Shown piece after piece: positions 10,532-19,745 of a DNA stretch of 64,000 nucleotides; positions within the stretch are counted from its first letter, which is position 1; each line of letters starts with the position of its first letter. The translations under genes were made by a program, and so were the position numbers. The notes beneath the pieces are model-generated. The model worked only from the letters and a program-made list of their open reading frames with translations. It had not been told where the DNA came from and did no database searches. The stretch covers positions 1-64,000 of the forward strand of contig NZ_JPIM01000001.1 in assembly GCF_000735195.1 (NCBI RefSeq), read 5' to 3'. This DNA is from Chloroflexus sp. MS-G. GTDB taxonomy: Bacteria; Chloroflexota; Chloroflexia; Chloroflexales; Chloroflexaceae.

Positions 10532-10669
10532 GCTCTCTCCTTGCGCCAACATATAGCGCCCGGCATACTACGAAGCAGTGACGATCGGTAACGTTCCACT
10601 TGATGTAGATTGTAGCACGCTCATCTGGTGGCGAGAACAGGCGATGATACAGGAATTTAGTACTGATTT

Positions 10670-11665
10670 TTATAGACGGGGTAGCACACCAATTGCCCGT
10701 AAATACGCAATCGAAGCGGCGTACTGCTGATCTTCGTACAGACAGATCTGCTCTTCGCCAGCACCGCGTTCCCAGGGTGTACGCCAGTCGTCATCGCGTA
10801 AGCGCATCGTTTGGGCGAAGAGGCGCAAAGCTGGTAGAACCTCGCGCACATCGCATGGTGGGTATCCCTGCCACCAGTCATCATCGAGAATCCGCACGTG
10901 ACGTGCACTATGACTGACCAGCTCAATCTGACAGGTTACTTCTGGGGTATACTGCTCGATCAGGTTAAAGATATGGCGAATGTCGAGATCACCTTCACCT
11001 AATGCGCAACGAACGAGCCGCCAGCCATGGGGTGTTGGATACGTTTCGTAATCGGCGAGATGCACATTCCGAATCAAAGGCCCCAGTCGTTCAAAGGCAG
11101 TGTATGGTGTTTCACCGACAATCAGGCAATTCACAGCATCGAAGCAGACACCGATGTACGGACTGTCAACAGCAGTACAGATGGCAGACAGATCAGCACT
11201 GGTGGCATCTTGATGGTTCTCAACGGCCAGGATAACGTTATGTTCGGCTGCCAGATCGATCACGGCGCGCAATCGATCAGTAATCTCGGCCAAATGAGCT
11301 GACCAGTTATCGGTGAAAGAACGACGATATCCTTCCAACACCGGACTGATCAGCACTCGCAGTACACGTGCACCGAGCATCGCTGCGGCAGGAATGTGCG
11401 CTCGCAGTACCTCAACATCAACGACGTCGCTATCCGCTACCGGTGTTAGTCCACACAGGCTCAGACGCTCGCGGAGCGCATGCAATCGATTAGGAGATAG
11501 GTCGGGGAGCAGACGCAGAGGTATTTCAATGCTCTGCAAGCCAGCTCGTGTGGCCAGGGCCACCATATCTTCAACATCGAGTGGCCGACTGACTGCACGA
11601 GATGTTCCTTGTCCAAGCAATCCGCAGCGATAACTAAAACTTAAGACAGAAAGACCGATCAACAC
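10670..11665 (-). CDS. Sugar phosphate isomerase/epimerase-like TIM barrel (AP endonuclease family 2 fold)
   Basis: About 331 residues. The xylose-isomerase-like TIM-barrel fold is suggested by LSFSYRCGLLGQ at the N-terminus, GLQSIEIPLRLL, a metal-ligand-type ENHQDATSADL (about residue 150), GVCFDAVNCLI, VHLADYE and CQIELV, where E, D and H residues sit where metal ligands occur in this superfamily. I chose the GTG at 11665 because GAGG lies 7 nt upstream; the TTG at 11671 would be too close to that SD. Probable epimerase, isomerase or dehydratase-like enzyme of sugar or polyol metabolism; the substrate cannot be read from sequence. A second, distantly related barrel protein lies at 15607-16377. 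Confidence 0.65.
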   Translation of the reverse strand: MLIGLSVLSFSYRCGLLGQGTSRAVSRPLDVEDMVALATRAGLQSIEIPLRLLPDLSPNRLHALRERLSLCGLTPVADSDVVDVEVLRAHIPAAAMLGARVLRVLISPVLEGYRRSFTDNWSAHLAEITDRLRAVIDLAAEHNVILAVENHQDATSADLSAICTAVDSPYIGVCFDAVNCLIVGETPYTAFERLGPLIRNVHLADYETYPTPHGWRLVRCALGEGDLDIRHIFNLIEQYTPEVTCQIELVSHSARHVRILDDDWWQGYPPCDVREVLPALRLFAQTMRLRDDDWRTPWERGAGEEQICLYEDQQYAASIAYLRAIGVLPRL

Positions 11666-12272
11666 GGCCAAACCTCATACACTTTCAGGACAAATATTAT
11701 ACCACAATAAACATTTTACGCTGAACTTAACAATGGCTCGTCAGAGTTTTTTCAGGTTCTCATCCGACCTGGCAGTCGTGAGGAGTGCAGAATAGAGGGT
11801 TTCCGAATCTACTCGTAGCTCGTACAGAAACGCACTACCTCCCGTTCTGGCGAATGGCTATGGCAGCCCCTCCATTCTTTATAACGTACTTCTGATGTGA
11901 GCACGCTTTCCGTCACCGATTCCGCAGGGTGCGCGTCAGCGTCCTGCACTTTCGGGGAAACTACACGGATCGGAATCGCCGTTGGCACGTGCATGAAGTT
12001 CGTTGGTGTTATGCTGACCAGGGCTAAGCGCATGATCAGAAACTCGTGGTTTTGATCAGATGCTCGGTAGGGGCGTCGGCTGAAGTGGCGAGCAACTACG
12101 AGCCTTGTCAAAGACCTGGGCTTGTGATGAGGCTCGATATGGCATCTCCAGATATGGTACAGTGGACGTTTGCAGACACCGCAGGCGTTGTCTCGAAGCG
12201 ATGGAAACGGGCGGCGCCGGGTTCAGCGCCGGTGCTGCGGAGCACGCCTGGCGGCCCTCACCTTCCCCCTGG

Positions 12273-12309
12273 CCCCCTTCCTCTCCCGCACTGCGGGAGA
12301 GGAAGGGGG
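12273..12309. repeat. 17-bp perfect hairpin repeat (C/T-rich arm, G/A-rich arm)
   Basis: Arms 12273-12289 (CCCCCTTCC...CCCGC) and 12293-12309 pair perfectly over 17 bp with a 3-nt loop ACT. The flanks (CCTCACCTTCCCCC before, AGGGTG after) extend the C-rich/G-rich asymmetry. A weaker, decayed version of the same composition lies at about 30-95 of this window. This looks like a dispersed REP-type palindrome rather than a terminator, since no T-tract follows on either strand. Confidence 0.65.
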
Positions 12310-12420
12310 AGGGTGCAACCAGGAGCGAAAGAATAGTGGTAACCTTCCACACAATGGTTGCATGGTCACAGTACGAGCCCTGTGAGAAATGCGAGTTTTT
12401 GATCATGCTCTAGGATAAGG

Positions 12421-12523
12421 GTGCGACAGAGTACAGTCGTGCACAGGTAGCGGTGCGTCATCAATCCGAACGTGCTGTTGTAATCGCATTGCGGGCGGTG
12501 CGACGGAGTACAGTCGTGCACAG
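12421..12523. repeat. Pair of 26-bp direct repeats
   Basis: Two copies (12421-12446 and 12498-12523, 77 bp apart) share GTGCGAC, then A or G, then GAGTACAGTCGTGCACAG. Each copy contains a short internal inverted repeat (GTGC...GCAC). They lie just beyond the 3' end of the EamA-type transporter gene. Function unknown. Confidence 0.6.
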
Positions 12524-12544
12524 CGGCGCGTCCTCACACCGTGA

Positions 12545-13471
12545 TCAGTCGGCAGACTGCCGGGCGGGTTGCCCCTCGCTGGTTGGTTGTTGTTCAGCAA
12601 TTGAGGCCACGGCAATACCGGTGAGCAAGAGAATAATCCCAACGAGCTGCAACAGTGCGACAGTTTCACGGAAGAGGATGAAGGCGAGCAGGGATGAGCC
12701 GATTGGCTCACCGAGAATTGCCACTGCTACGTAAGTGGCCGATAAGCCGCTGAGCGCATAGTTGAAGGCGGTATGACCAAGGAGTTGGGGGCCAACCGCC
12801 AGACCGAGGACAATCAGGTACACGTAAGGTGCAAAACCAAAGAATTGCTGACCACTGACGATAGCCCATACCACCAGTACCACTGCTGCGCTGGTGTAGA
12901 CGAGCCAGATGTACGCTAATACCGAGAGTCGTTGGCGCAAGTTACGACCGATAAGCAGATAGCCGCTGGCGGTAACCGCGCCGATCAAGGCCAGCGTGTT
13001 GCCAAGCAACGGATTGCTCTGCGTGGTGTTGGTGCTATCACTGATACTAATCACGATCGTTCCTACTAAGGTCAGCGCAATGCCGATCAGAGTCGTCCAG
13101 TGTAATCGTTCACGGAAGAGGAAGAATGAAGCCAACCCGACCCAGAGCGGGTTCGTAGAAACAAGCGCCGCACTGCTGGCAACCGAGGTATACTCAAGTG
13201 AGCTAATCCAACTGGCGAAGTGAAGGGCAAGAAACACGCCGGCTCCCATGCCGAAGAGAACATCGCGACGGGCGAGTCGACGTATTTCGTTGCTGGATCG
13301 GCTGAGCGCCAGCGGAGTCAGGATCAGCGCCGCTAAACCCAGTCTTCCGGCAGCGATACTCAATGACGACATACCGGCACCCTGGGCATAGCGGATCAGG
13401 ATTGATGCAGTTGAGGCGATCAGTACACCGGCAAAGAGGACAGTGTACAGCCACAAGCGATGTCGATTCAT
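12545..13471 (-). CDS. EamA/DMT-family transporter
   Basis: 308 residues and about ten hydrophobic segments arranged as two EamA repeats (about residues 8-140 and 155-290). This is the architecture of drug/metabolite transporters that move small metabolites across the inner membrane. The start was set at the ATG at 13471, which overlaps the upstream gene's stop as ATGA, indicating translational coupling. The second repeat contains LLIGRNLRQRL and LGHTAFNYALSGLSATYVAVAILGEP, where the G-E-P turn is typical of EamA proteins. Last gene of the pheS operon. Substrate unknown. Confidence 0.8.
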   Translation of the reverse strand: MNRHRLWLYTVLFAGVLIASTASILIRYAQGAGMSSLSIAAGRLGLAALILTPLALSRSSNEIRRLARRDVLFGMGAGVFLALHFASWISSLEYTSVASSAALVSTNPLWVGLASFFLFRERLHWTTLIGIALTLVGTIVISISDSTNTTQSNPLLGNTLALIGAVTASGYLLIGRNLRQRLSVLAYIWLVYTSAAVVLVVWAIVSGQQFFGFAPYVYLIVLGLAVGPQLLGHTAFNYALSGLSATYVAVAILGEPIGSSLLAFILFRETVALLQLVGIILLLTGIAVASIAEQQPTSEGQPARQSAD

Positions 13472-14340
13472 GGAATTACTCTCGTCCAGCACACAAGTGG
13501 TGCAGCTACCCATGTCGGTGGTGGGGTTTGGTACAGTGTTGTCGCGTCGCTCGCGACCAGATCGAGAATTTCACCCTGAAGCGGCCCTCGTAAGAAACGG
13601 AACACTTGACCTGCATCTCGTGCATCACTTTTAGCCCGCACACAATGTTGATTGTAGCCCCAATAATCACCGGCTGCTAAAAGGGAAATCCCCTCTTCAA
13701 TAGTGCGTCGCGCCAGTTCGAGGCCACCTTCATCTGGAGCCAGTGACTGTTCAGGCGGATCGCCGTAGCCGATGCCGTGATGAAACGGATCGGCAGTTGA
13801 AACGATGACTGCATCGCGAGCCAGTTCTACCAGCTCTTCGATGCCGGGTAGCGACTCAGGATGACCGCCGGCCAGGTAGGGGTAGCGCTCTATCACTTGC
13901 GGGCCACGGATGCCGCGACGGCGTGTTTCAAGCTGCCAAAAGAAGCGAAAACTGTAGAGCGCGTGATCAAGCTGCCATTCATTCCCCCGGTCGAGACCCA
14001 GCCCCTGAATGCCCCAATAGCGCTCGGCTGAAGGTGAGCCACTAGCCGCGACTCGACGGCGTGCCTGCTCCATTTCATCATTCCAGGCGTGTAGCACACT
14101 GATCACAAGTACGCGATCGGCGCCACTATCGAGGCAGGCATGGACGGCCGCTGCTATCTGATGACCGCAATCGGCAACACCAGCATGGGGAAAAACAATA
14201 ACTCCGCCACTGGTTAAGACGGAAGTCAAATCCCACCGGCGCGCTTCGTCAAGCAGTTCATAGCCACCACGTTCACCGAGTGCCTCGTGTTCGGCACGGT
14301 AGAGATCGTGAATTGCTCGATTCAATTCATCACGGCGCAT
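13468..14340 (-). CDS. MEMO1/extradiol-dioxygenase-fold-like protein
   Basis: 290 residues. The segment GGVIVFPHAGVADCGHQIAAAV (about 46-67) followed by GADRVLVISVLHA resembles the PHAGYxYSG...ADRVxxxxPNH core of the MEMO/AmmeMemoRadiSam-B family, and VIVSTADPFHHGIGYGD (about 185-200) resembles its later SSDxSHYG motif. The histidines match at a superfamily level only, so catalytic activity is uncertain. It starts 3 bp after pheS stops and overlaps the transporter by 4 bp, so all three are co-transcribed. No AmmeMemoRadiSam A or radical SAM partner is adjacent. Confidence 0.45.
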   Translation of the reverse strand: MRRDELNRAIHDLYRAEHEALGERGGYELLDEARRWDLTSVLTSGGVIVFPHAGVADCGHQIAAAVHACLDSGADRVLVISVLHAWNDEMEQARRRVAASGSPSAERYWGIQGLGLDRGNEWQLDHALYSFRFFWQLETRRRGIRGPQVIERYPYLAGGHPESLPGIEELVELARDAVIVSTADPFHHGIGYGDPPEQSLAPDEGGLELARRTIEEGISLLAAGDYWGYNQHCVRAKSDARDAGQVFRFLRGPLQGEILDLVASDATTLYQTPPPTWVAAPLVCWTRVIP

Positions 14341-14343
14341 AGA

Positions 14344-15393
14344 TTATCCAAACTGCTCGACAAAGCGTTGGTCACCGCTGTAGAACCAGCGAATGTCATC
14401 GATACCGTATTTGAGCATTGCGACCCGTTCAGGACCAAATCCGCCAGCGAAACCGCTAAATTCTGCCGGATCATAACCGCCATTGCGTAACACATTCGGA
14501 TGGACCATTCCACAACCACCGATTTCAAGCCAGCCAGCGTACTTGCAGATGCGACAACCCTTTCCGCCGCAGAGGAAGCAGGTAACATCCATCTCGGCAC
14601 TGGGTTCGGTGAAGGGGAAGAAGCTGGGACGCAGGCGCACCTGGGTGCCTGGCCCGAACATACGCTCGGCGAAAAAGCTCAGTGTCCCCTTCAGATCAGC
14701 CATCGTGACGTTGCGACCAACCGCTAAGAACTCAAATTGATGGAACATCATCTCACTCCGCACCGTTACCTGTTCGTTACGGTAGACCTTACCGGGAATC
14801 AGGACCCGTAACGGGTGAGGGGCATTGCGCCGCATCGCGTGGATTTGTCCGGGCGAGGTATGGGTTCGTAAGAGCACTGAAGGCGCGCCTGCTGGCATTT
14901 CAATGTAAAAGGTGTCTTGCATGTCGCGTGCGGGATGATCGTCGGGGAAATTGAGCAGGCTAAAATTGAAAGCGTCATATTCAACTTCAGGGCTTTCCCA
15001 GACTTGAAAACCCATCTCGGCAAAGATGTGCTGAACCTGACGCAGAATCTGGTTGGTGAGATGAACATAGCCAACCGCAGGACGACGACCGGGCATTGTC
15101 ACGTCAATCCGCTCTGCGGCCAGCTCGGCGGCAATGGCCTGGGCCTCCAGCCGCTCTTTGGCAGCCGCAAATGCGGTTTCGAGCTGTTCACGTAAGGCAT
15201 TTACCCGCTGTCCTACCAGTGGTCGTTCGTCTGCCGGTAGGGCACCGAGGCCGCGACTCAGGCGGGAAAGACGACCCTGCTTTCCGATAAAACGGCTCTT
15301 CCATTCGGTGAGCGCAGTGACATCGCTAACGGCTTCAAGTGCGGTAAGGGCTTCTTGTTCGAGCGCAGTTAATTCATCGAGCAACGTGGTCAT
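14344..15393 (-). CDS. pheS: Phenylalanine-tRNA ligase alpha subunit
   Basis: 349 residues, the usual length for bacterial PheS. N-terminal coiled-coil (LTALEQEALTALEAVSD...) with WKSRFIGKQGRLS, then the class II catalytic core: motif 2 region VYRNEQVTVRSEMMFHQFE, a Cys-rich CFLCGGKGCRICKYAGWLE insertion typical of the family, and motif 3 GFAGGFGPERVAMLKYGIDD. It charges tRNA-Phe together with PheT. The start is the ATG at 15393; upstream in-frame residues are low-complexity and not PheS-like. pheT is not adjacent: the following genes encode a MEMO-like protein and a transporter. Confidence 0.95.
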   Translation of the reverse strand: MTTLLDELTALEQEALTALEAVSDVTALTEWKSRFIGKQGRLSRLSRGLGALPADERPLVGQRVNALREQLETAFAAAKERLEAQAIAAELAAERIDVTMPGRRPAVGYVHLTNQILRQVQHIFAEMGFQVWESPEVEYDAFNFSLLNFPDDHPARDMQDTFYIEMPAGAPSVLLRTHTSPGQIHAMRRNAPHPLRVLIPGKVYRNEQVTVRSEMMFHQFEFLAVGRNVTMADLKGTLSFFAERMFGPGTQVRLRPSFFPFTEPSAEMDVTCFLCGGKGCRICKYAGWLEIGGCGMVHPNVLRNGGYDPAEFSGFAGGFGPERVAMLKYGIDDIRWFYSGDQRFVEQFG

Positions 15394-15606
15394 GGAACAC
15401 CATAGCATTTCAATCACGAGTGGTATGTGCACTGCTATTATACATTGGATTGTCGGCGTGTTGTTATTGTTGCGATTGCCGGTTGGCGTGCAATTGGCTG
15501 CTGCCCCTTTCGTGGTGATGTGCAAGGACAGACAAAACTTGCGCCGTGGTGCGTAGATTTGGTCTTCGCCCCATTCTTACCCAACGCAATCGATCATCAC
15601 CGTTCT

Positions 15607-16377
15607 TCACTGGCTCAACATCCGTACTGCACGTAAACTGGCAGCGGAATCGATTCGTGGCGTATATTCAAGGCCAACATAGCCACTGTAAGCGTGTTCA
15701 CGGAGAATCCCGAAAATGTGCTCGTAGTTGATCTCGCCAGTACCAGGCTCGTGCCGTCCTGGAACATCGGCCACATGGATGTGACCGATAAGATCGAGGT
15801 TTGCGAGAATGCGACGGGTCAGATTGCCTTCACTGATCTGCTGATGGTAGCAGTCGAATAACAACTTAACGTGCGGTTTCCCAAGCTCACGAATAATCGC
15901 GAACCCCTCATCAGATGACCAGAGAAAACTCCTCGGATGGTCGAGTGGGTTACGCGGTTCGAGCAGCAAGTTTAAACCGGCATCAGCCGCTGTTTCGGCA
16001 GCCTCGTGTAGCGCATCGATCAGACATGCCCGTTGGCTGGCATAATCCAGGTCTGCACGACTGATGCCACCGTGTACGATGAGATTATCGCAGGCGAGAT
16101 CAACTGCCAGGGCAGCGCTGCGCGTCACTTCTTCACGAAAGAGGGCGCGCTGATCGGGATCATTCGGTGAGGCTTCACTACCAAAGATGGCTACACAGTG
16201 CAAGCGTAATGCCGTTTGCAGGGCAATCGTGATATTCATATCCTTGCCCCGCCGCGTCCAGAATTCGTAGGCGCGGAAGCCCAGATCGGCAATATGTTCG
16301 AGGCGCTGCTCAAACGGGCGATCGGTGAAGATCATATCGAGACAGACTGAGAAGCGGAGCGGTGCGAGGGTCGACAT
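15607..16377 (-). CDS. Hydroxypyruvate isomerase-like TIM-barrel protein
   Basis: 256 residues. Begins LRFSVCLDMIFTDRPFEQRLEHIADLGFRAYEFW, the typical opening of the hydroxypyruvate isomerase (Hyi) and related AP-endonuclease-2-fold enzymes. LLLEPRNPLDHPRSFLWSSDEG, KLLFDCYHQQISEGN, GHIHVADVPGRHEPGTGEINY and GYVGLEYTP supply the conserved Glu, Asp and His residues and the GRHEPGTGE loop diagnostic of Hyi. ATG at 16377 with GAGG upstream; a start 24 bp earlier lacks an SD. Probable hydroxypyruvate-tartronate semialdehyde isomerase of glyoxylate metabolism; other ketose isomerase activities are possible. Confidence 0.8.
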   Translation of the reverse strand: MSTLAPLRFSVCLDMIFTDRPFEQRLEHIADLGFRAYEFWTRRGKDMNITIALQTALRLHCVAIFGSEASPNDPDQRALFREEVTRSAALAVDLACDNLIVHGGISRADLDYASQRACLIDALHEAAETAADAGLNLLLEPRNPLDHPRSFLWSSDEGFAIIRELGKPHVKLLFDCYHQQISEGNLTRRILANLDLIGHIHVADVPGRHEPGTGEINYEHIFGILREHAYSGYVGLEYTPRIDSAASLRAVRMLSQ

Positions 16378-16404
16378 CTTCAACCTCACTTTTCTGCACA
16401 AGTA

Positions 16405-16436
16405 TCGCTATCGCGTAACCCGACCCGCGATAGCGA
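16405..16436. promoter_or_regulatory. 11-bp perfect inverted repeat ahead of the hyi-like gene
   Basis: TCGCTATCGCG at 16405-16415 pairs with CGCGATAGCGA at 16426-16436 around a 10-nt loop. It is 28 nt upstream of the start of the minus-strand gene 15607-16377 and 145 nt downstream of the tricorn gene. No U-tract follows. It could be a leader hairpin or a DNA operator. Confidence 0.5.
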
Positions 16437-16580
16437 CGTGAAGACGCACAGCGCTTGTAAGCGGTTGGCCGGTCAGGTTTCTCTGCAATGCACAGCTCTT
16501 ATTATACTGTTGTCGGCGTATAACGATGTACGACATACGGTCATTTTTAGCCCGGCGCTCATTACCGTTCAAGCGCCACT

Positions 16581-19500
16581 TCACGAGCGTCTTCGCCGAA
16601 CGATTTTGAGCAAGGTGGTGATTGCTGCTTCGAGCTGACTATCGCGTCCTGTGGCCCATTCACCCAGTGGCCGAGCAACATCAACATCAACCGGTCGTCC
16701 TCGTCCCTCTAAGTCTTCACCCTCCGGCGTAACCACATATAATCGAGGCAGGCTTAGCCATGCGCCATCGAGCAACTGAATCTCATACGTCCAGATGACT
16801 GCACCAGCAGTTGGGCGGCCTACTACTTTACCGAGCTTCAGCCGTCGGTAACTCTCGCTCAACATCTCGGTGTTGCTTGTCGAACGTTCGTTCGTCACTA
16901 GTACAGTTGGTCGGTCAAGCACGCGATTACCTGCCAGATGACTGGCGTCAGTCGTGCCAAGATCGCGAAAACCGCTACGCAGTGCCGAACGTCGCATCAG
17001 CACATCGAGAATGAACGTCGCTGTATGCCCACCTGTATTGTACCGCACGTCAATGATGACACCAGCCTTGCTGTGCGTTTCAGCGTCGAGATCGACCAAA
17101 AATTGCTGATAGGCGCGATAGCTCATCTCAGCAATATGGACGTAGCCGATCTGTCCTTTACTGAGCCGATGGACGTACTGCTCGTTGGTTAACACCCAAT
17201 CGCGGTAACGCAATTCCTGGTATGCAGTTTGACCGATCGCACGAACAACGATTTCACGTTCGTTGCCGTCATTTGCACGCAATCTGATTCGTACCCGCCG
17301 ACCGGCACTGCGCAAGAGGAGCTTATGGATAGAAATGGAACCATTCAGGTGTGTGCCATCAATCGCAATTAGCTCTTCACCGGGTTGCGGTGGTGCAGAC
17401 GCCAGGGCTGCCGGGCCGTCGGGTAAGATACGCTCAACGATAAGCCTACCTTCACGCAGCAGTGGCTCGGCGGCGAAGAGAATACCGATAAAGCCGTCAT
17501 CACTCTCGCCACCGTAGAAGCCACTACCCAGGTGTGAGGTCCGTAGTTCGCCCACCATCAGGTTAATCAGCGTATGAAGCTCTCCGGTCGTTTGTACCGC
17601 GCTGATCAGGGGGGCAAAGCGCTCACGGACCGCATACCAGTCTTGACCGCGGAATGTCGGATCGTAGAAGCTGTCGCGGAGTTCGCGCCAGGCTTCGATA
17701 AAGATTTGTTCTTTTTCGCGATGAAAATCAACCTCTACTTCAGCCCGTAATGAGAGCCGGTTTGGTTCATTCCCGCCGGGGAAGCGACGCACCACTACCT
17801 GCCCGTCTTCAAGATAGTAGAAGCTACGACCATCAGGGGCAAATTGTAGAAATCCCTTGCGCGTGTCGCTGGCGGTCAACTGGCGTGGCGGCTGATTGGC
17901 TCGTGGCTCATCGAGGGGGAGTGTCCAGACATCAACCTTGCCGGCTACTGACGCCAGAAATAGCAGGTCTTTCCCATCGGGACTGATGGCTCCCGCCATT
18001 GCGTTCATTTGTGGTGGTGTGAGCAGGCGCAGCCGACGATCAATCCCTTCAAAGACGATAGACGTGTTTGGCGGTTCGGGTGCTCTGGTATTGGTGGCAG
18101 ATTGATCATCGGTTTTGGCCGGTTGCTCCTCCTTTTTCACAAACAACTGTTCAAAAGCCGTTTCGCGAAAAACTGGTTGTGGAGGACGGAGATCGACACG
18201 AGCGATCTGAGCTTCTAAACGATACTGTTCGGTAGTGAAGATGATGAAGCTACCATCTGGCGCCCAACACAGATTCCCGCCTTCCAGGTTACTGAGAAAG
18301 GTGATCTGACGTGGCTCGCCACCGCTTGCCGGCACTACATAGACATTGCTGAAGAGGCGGCTATCTTGCGCGACGAAGGCTAGATATTGTGAATCAGGTG
18401 ACCAACAGAGATCGGCGGCCACGGCAAACCTTGCTCGACATACCTCACGTGGTGACTTGCCCTCAATATCGATGACCTCAATGACCATCTGATCGCGGAT
18501 GTACGCAATGGCCTTCCCGTCAGGCGCAATTCGCGGTAACATTTTCGGTCGGCCATCGTGGGTAAGTTGCCATTCCTGACCGCTGCTGAAGTCGTAGCGA
18601 AACAGTTCAACTTCACCGTGACGGTCAGAAAGGTAAATTAAGCGCTGTGAGTCGGGTGTCCAGGCAACGCTCCGCTCGCGGGCTGGCGTGTTGGTAATGC
18701 GAAAAGCCGGTCCCTGCCGTAGATCGCGATCCGTCTCCTTATCGGCAAAATCGGCAAAGACATCACCACGGGCGACAAAGGCCAGCTTCTTACCATCAGG
18801 GCTGAGATGGACTTCGCTGTAGCCACTCGTCCAGCGTTCGATTCGCACCGGGGTGTATTTGCTGTCGATTCGGACCCGAATAGGAATAGGCGCAGCTTCA
18901 CCGCTTAGTGGATCAATGCGCCACAATTGCCCATCACCTCGTTCACAGACAATGGCGCCGTTCCGGCGGGCGATTGTTGGAAAAAACAATCTGCCATCAC
19001 GAAAGCAGGTAATCTGACGTGGCTCACCTTCGCCAAACGGAAGATACCAGAGATTCTCGTGCCCGTCATAATCGCAGACAATATACAATCCCTGTCCATC
19101 GGGCGCCCACAGCGGCCACCCCAGTTTGCCGGCATAGCGAAACCTCTGACCGTAAGGACCCGCATATTGACAGAGCGCTCGATAGTCGGGATAGGCTGGG
19201 CCTAACCAGACTTCATTCGGCGAAAAGGGATGGGGACCACGTCGCCACCAGCGTTCACGCACGTTTACAAATGCCAGTTGCTGCCCATCTGGCGCGACAG
19301 CGACCTGATCGAGCTGTTCGTATGGTTCAAGATAGATTGGTGCCGGTGTCCCACCAGATATACCAACACGATAGATGCCATACCCCATCTGTTCAATATC
19401 ACTGGTGAAATAGACTGCTTCACCGTCACTTGCCCAGTCCTGCGGGTAGCACGGTTCATCCTGGAAGGTAAGTTGTTGCGGTGCGCCACCCGCCAGATCA

Positions 19501-19724
19501 AGGACGTAAAGATCACCGGCACCATCACGTCCGGCCCCAAACAGCAGATGCTGTCCATCGGGACTGAAGCGCGGCTGGTAATGGCGTGCTGGATGAGCGG
19601 TCAGACGTTCGGCAATTCCACCTTCGATTGAGACCAGCCAGACATCTCCAGCGGTGATGAAGGCGAGCTGTTGACCATCAGGATCGAGAGCCGGTTGGCG
19701 CAACAACGCAGACGGTGTATTCAC
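16581..19724 (-). CDS. Tricorn protease homologue
   Basis: 1047 residues, the expected size for tricorn. Two N-terminal beta-propellers are visible as repeated 'SPDGQ.L.F' blades (about residues 8-300 and 310-600). An acidic/Pro linker follows, then the tricorn C1 region (EAWRELRDSFYDPTFRGQDWYAVRERF), a PDZ domain (GFIGILFAAEPLLREGRLIVERILPDGPA) and the S41-type core. GELRTSHLGSGFYGG supplies the catalytic His, and NERSTSNTE carries the putative nucleophile Ser (about residue 950) in S-x-x-E context, preceded by IDVRYNTGG. No signal peptide, so cytoplasmic: it should cut peptides released by larger proteases into short oligopeptides. ATG start; monocistronic. Confidence 0.9.
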   Translation of the reverse strand: MNTPSALLRQPALDPDGQQLAFITAGDVWLVSIEGGIAERLTAHPARHYQPRFSPDGQHLLFGAGRDGAGDLYVLDLAGGAPQQLTFQDEPCYPQDWASDGEAVYFTSDIEQMGYGIYRVGISGGTPAPIYLEPYEQLDQVAVAPDGQQLAFVNVRERWWRRGPHPFSPNEVWLGPAYPDYRALCQYAGPYGQRFRYAGKLGWPLWAPDGQGLYIVCDYDGHENLWYLPFGEGEPRQITCFRDGRLFFPTIARRNGAIVCERGDGQLWRIDPLSGEAAPIPIRVRIDSKYTPVRIERWTSGYSEVHLSPDGKKLAFVARGDVFADFADKETDRDLRQGPAFRITNTPARERSVAWTPDSQRLIYLSDRHGEVELFRYDFSSGQEWQLTHDGRPKMLPRIAPDGKAIAYIRDQMVIEVIDIEGKSPREVCRARFAVAADLCWSPDSQYLAFVAQDSRLFSNVYVVPASGGEPRQITFLSNLEGGNLCWAPDGSFIIFTTEQYRLEAQIARVDLRPPQPVFRETAFEQLFVKKEEQPAKTDDQSATNTRAPEPPNTSIVFEGIDRRLRLLTPPQMNAMAGAISPDGKDLLFLASVAGKVDVWTLPLDEPRANQPPRQLTASDTRKGFLQFAPDGRSFYYLEDGQVVVRRFPGGNEPNRLSLRAEVEVDFHREKEQIFIEAWRELRDSFYDPTFRGQDWYAVRERFAPLISAVQTTGELHTLINLMVGELRTSHLGSGFYGGESDDGFIGILFAAEPLLREGRLIVERILPDGPAALASAPPQPGEELIAIDGTHLNGSISIHKLLLRSAGRRVRIRLRANDGNEREIVVRAIGQTAYQELRYRDWVLTNEQYVHRLSKGQIGYVHIAEMSYRAYQQFLVDLDAETHSKAGVIIDVRYNTGGHTATFILDVLMRRSALRSGFRDLGTTDASHLAGNRVLDRPTVLVTNERSTSNTEMLSESYRRLKLGKVVGRPTAGAVIWTYEIQLLDGAWLSLPRLYVVTPEGEDLEGRGRPVDVDVARPLGEWATGRDSQLEAAITTLLKIVRRRRS

Positions 19725-19745
19725 GATTATTTCCTCGAAATACCC

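Larger units (their letters stand above)
11666..12544. other. Repeat-rich non-coding region
   Basis: About 880 bp between two minus-strand genes. Open frames here lack SD sequences and family features, and I read the stretch as non-coding. It holds a 17-bp perfect hairpin (12273-12309), a dispersed inverted repeat (12030-12047 and 12391-12408, 16 of 18 matching), a 7-bp stem CGAGCCT/AGGCTCG around 12100-12137, and two 26-bp direct repeats (12421-12446 and 12498-12523) differing at one base. It may be a hot spot for small non-autonomous repeats. Confidence 0.6.

Noticed and set aside
12046..12413. Overlapping frames of 90-116 codons on both strands
   Set aside because: They run across palindromic repeats, encode Pro/Arg-rich low-complexity peptides and lack SD sequences.
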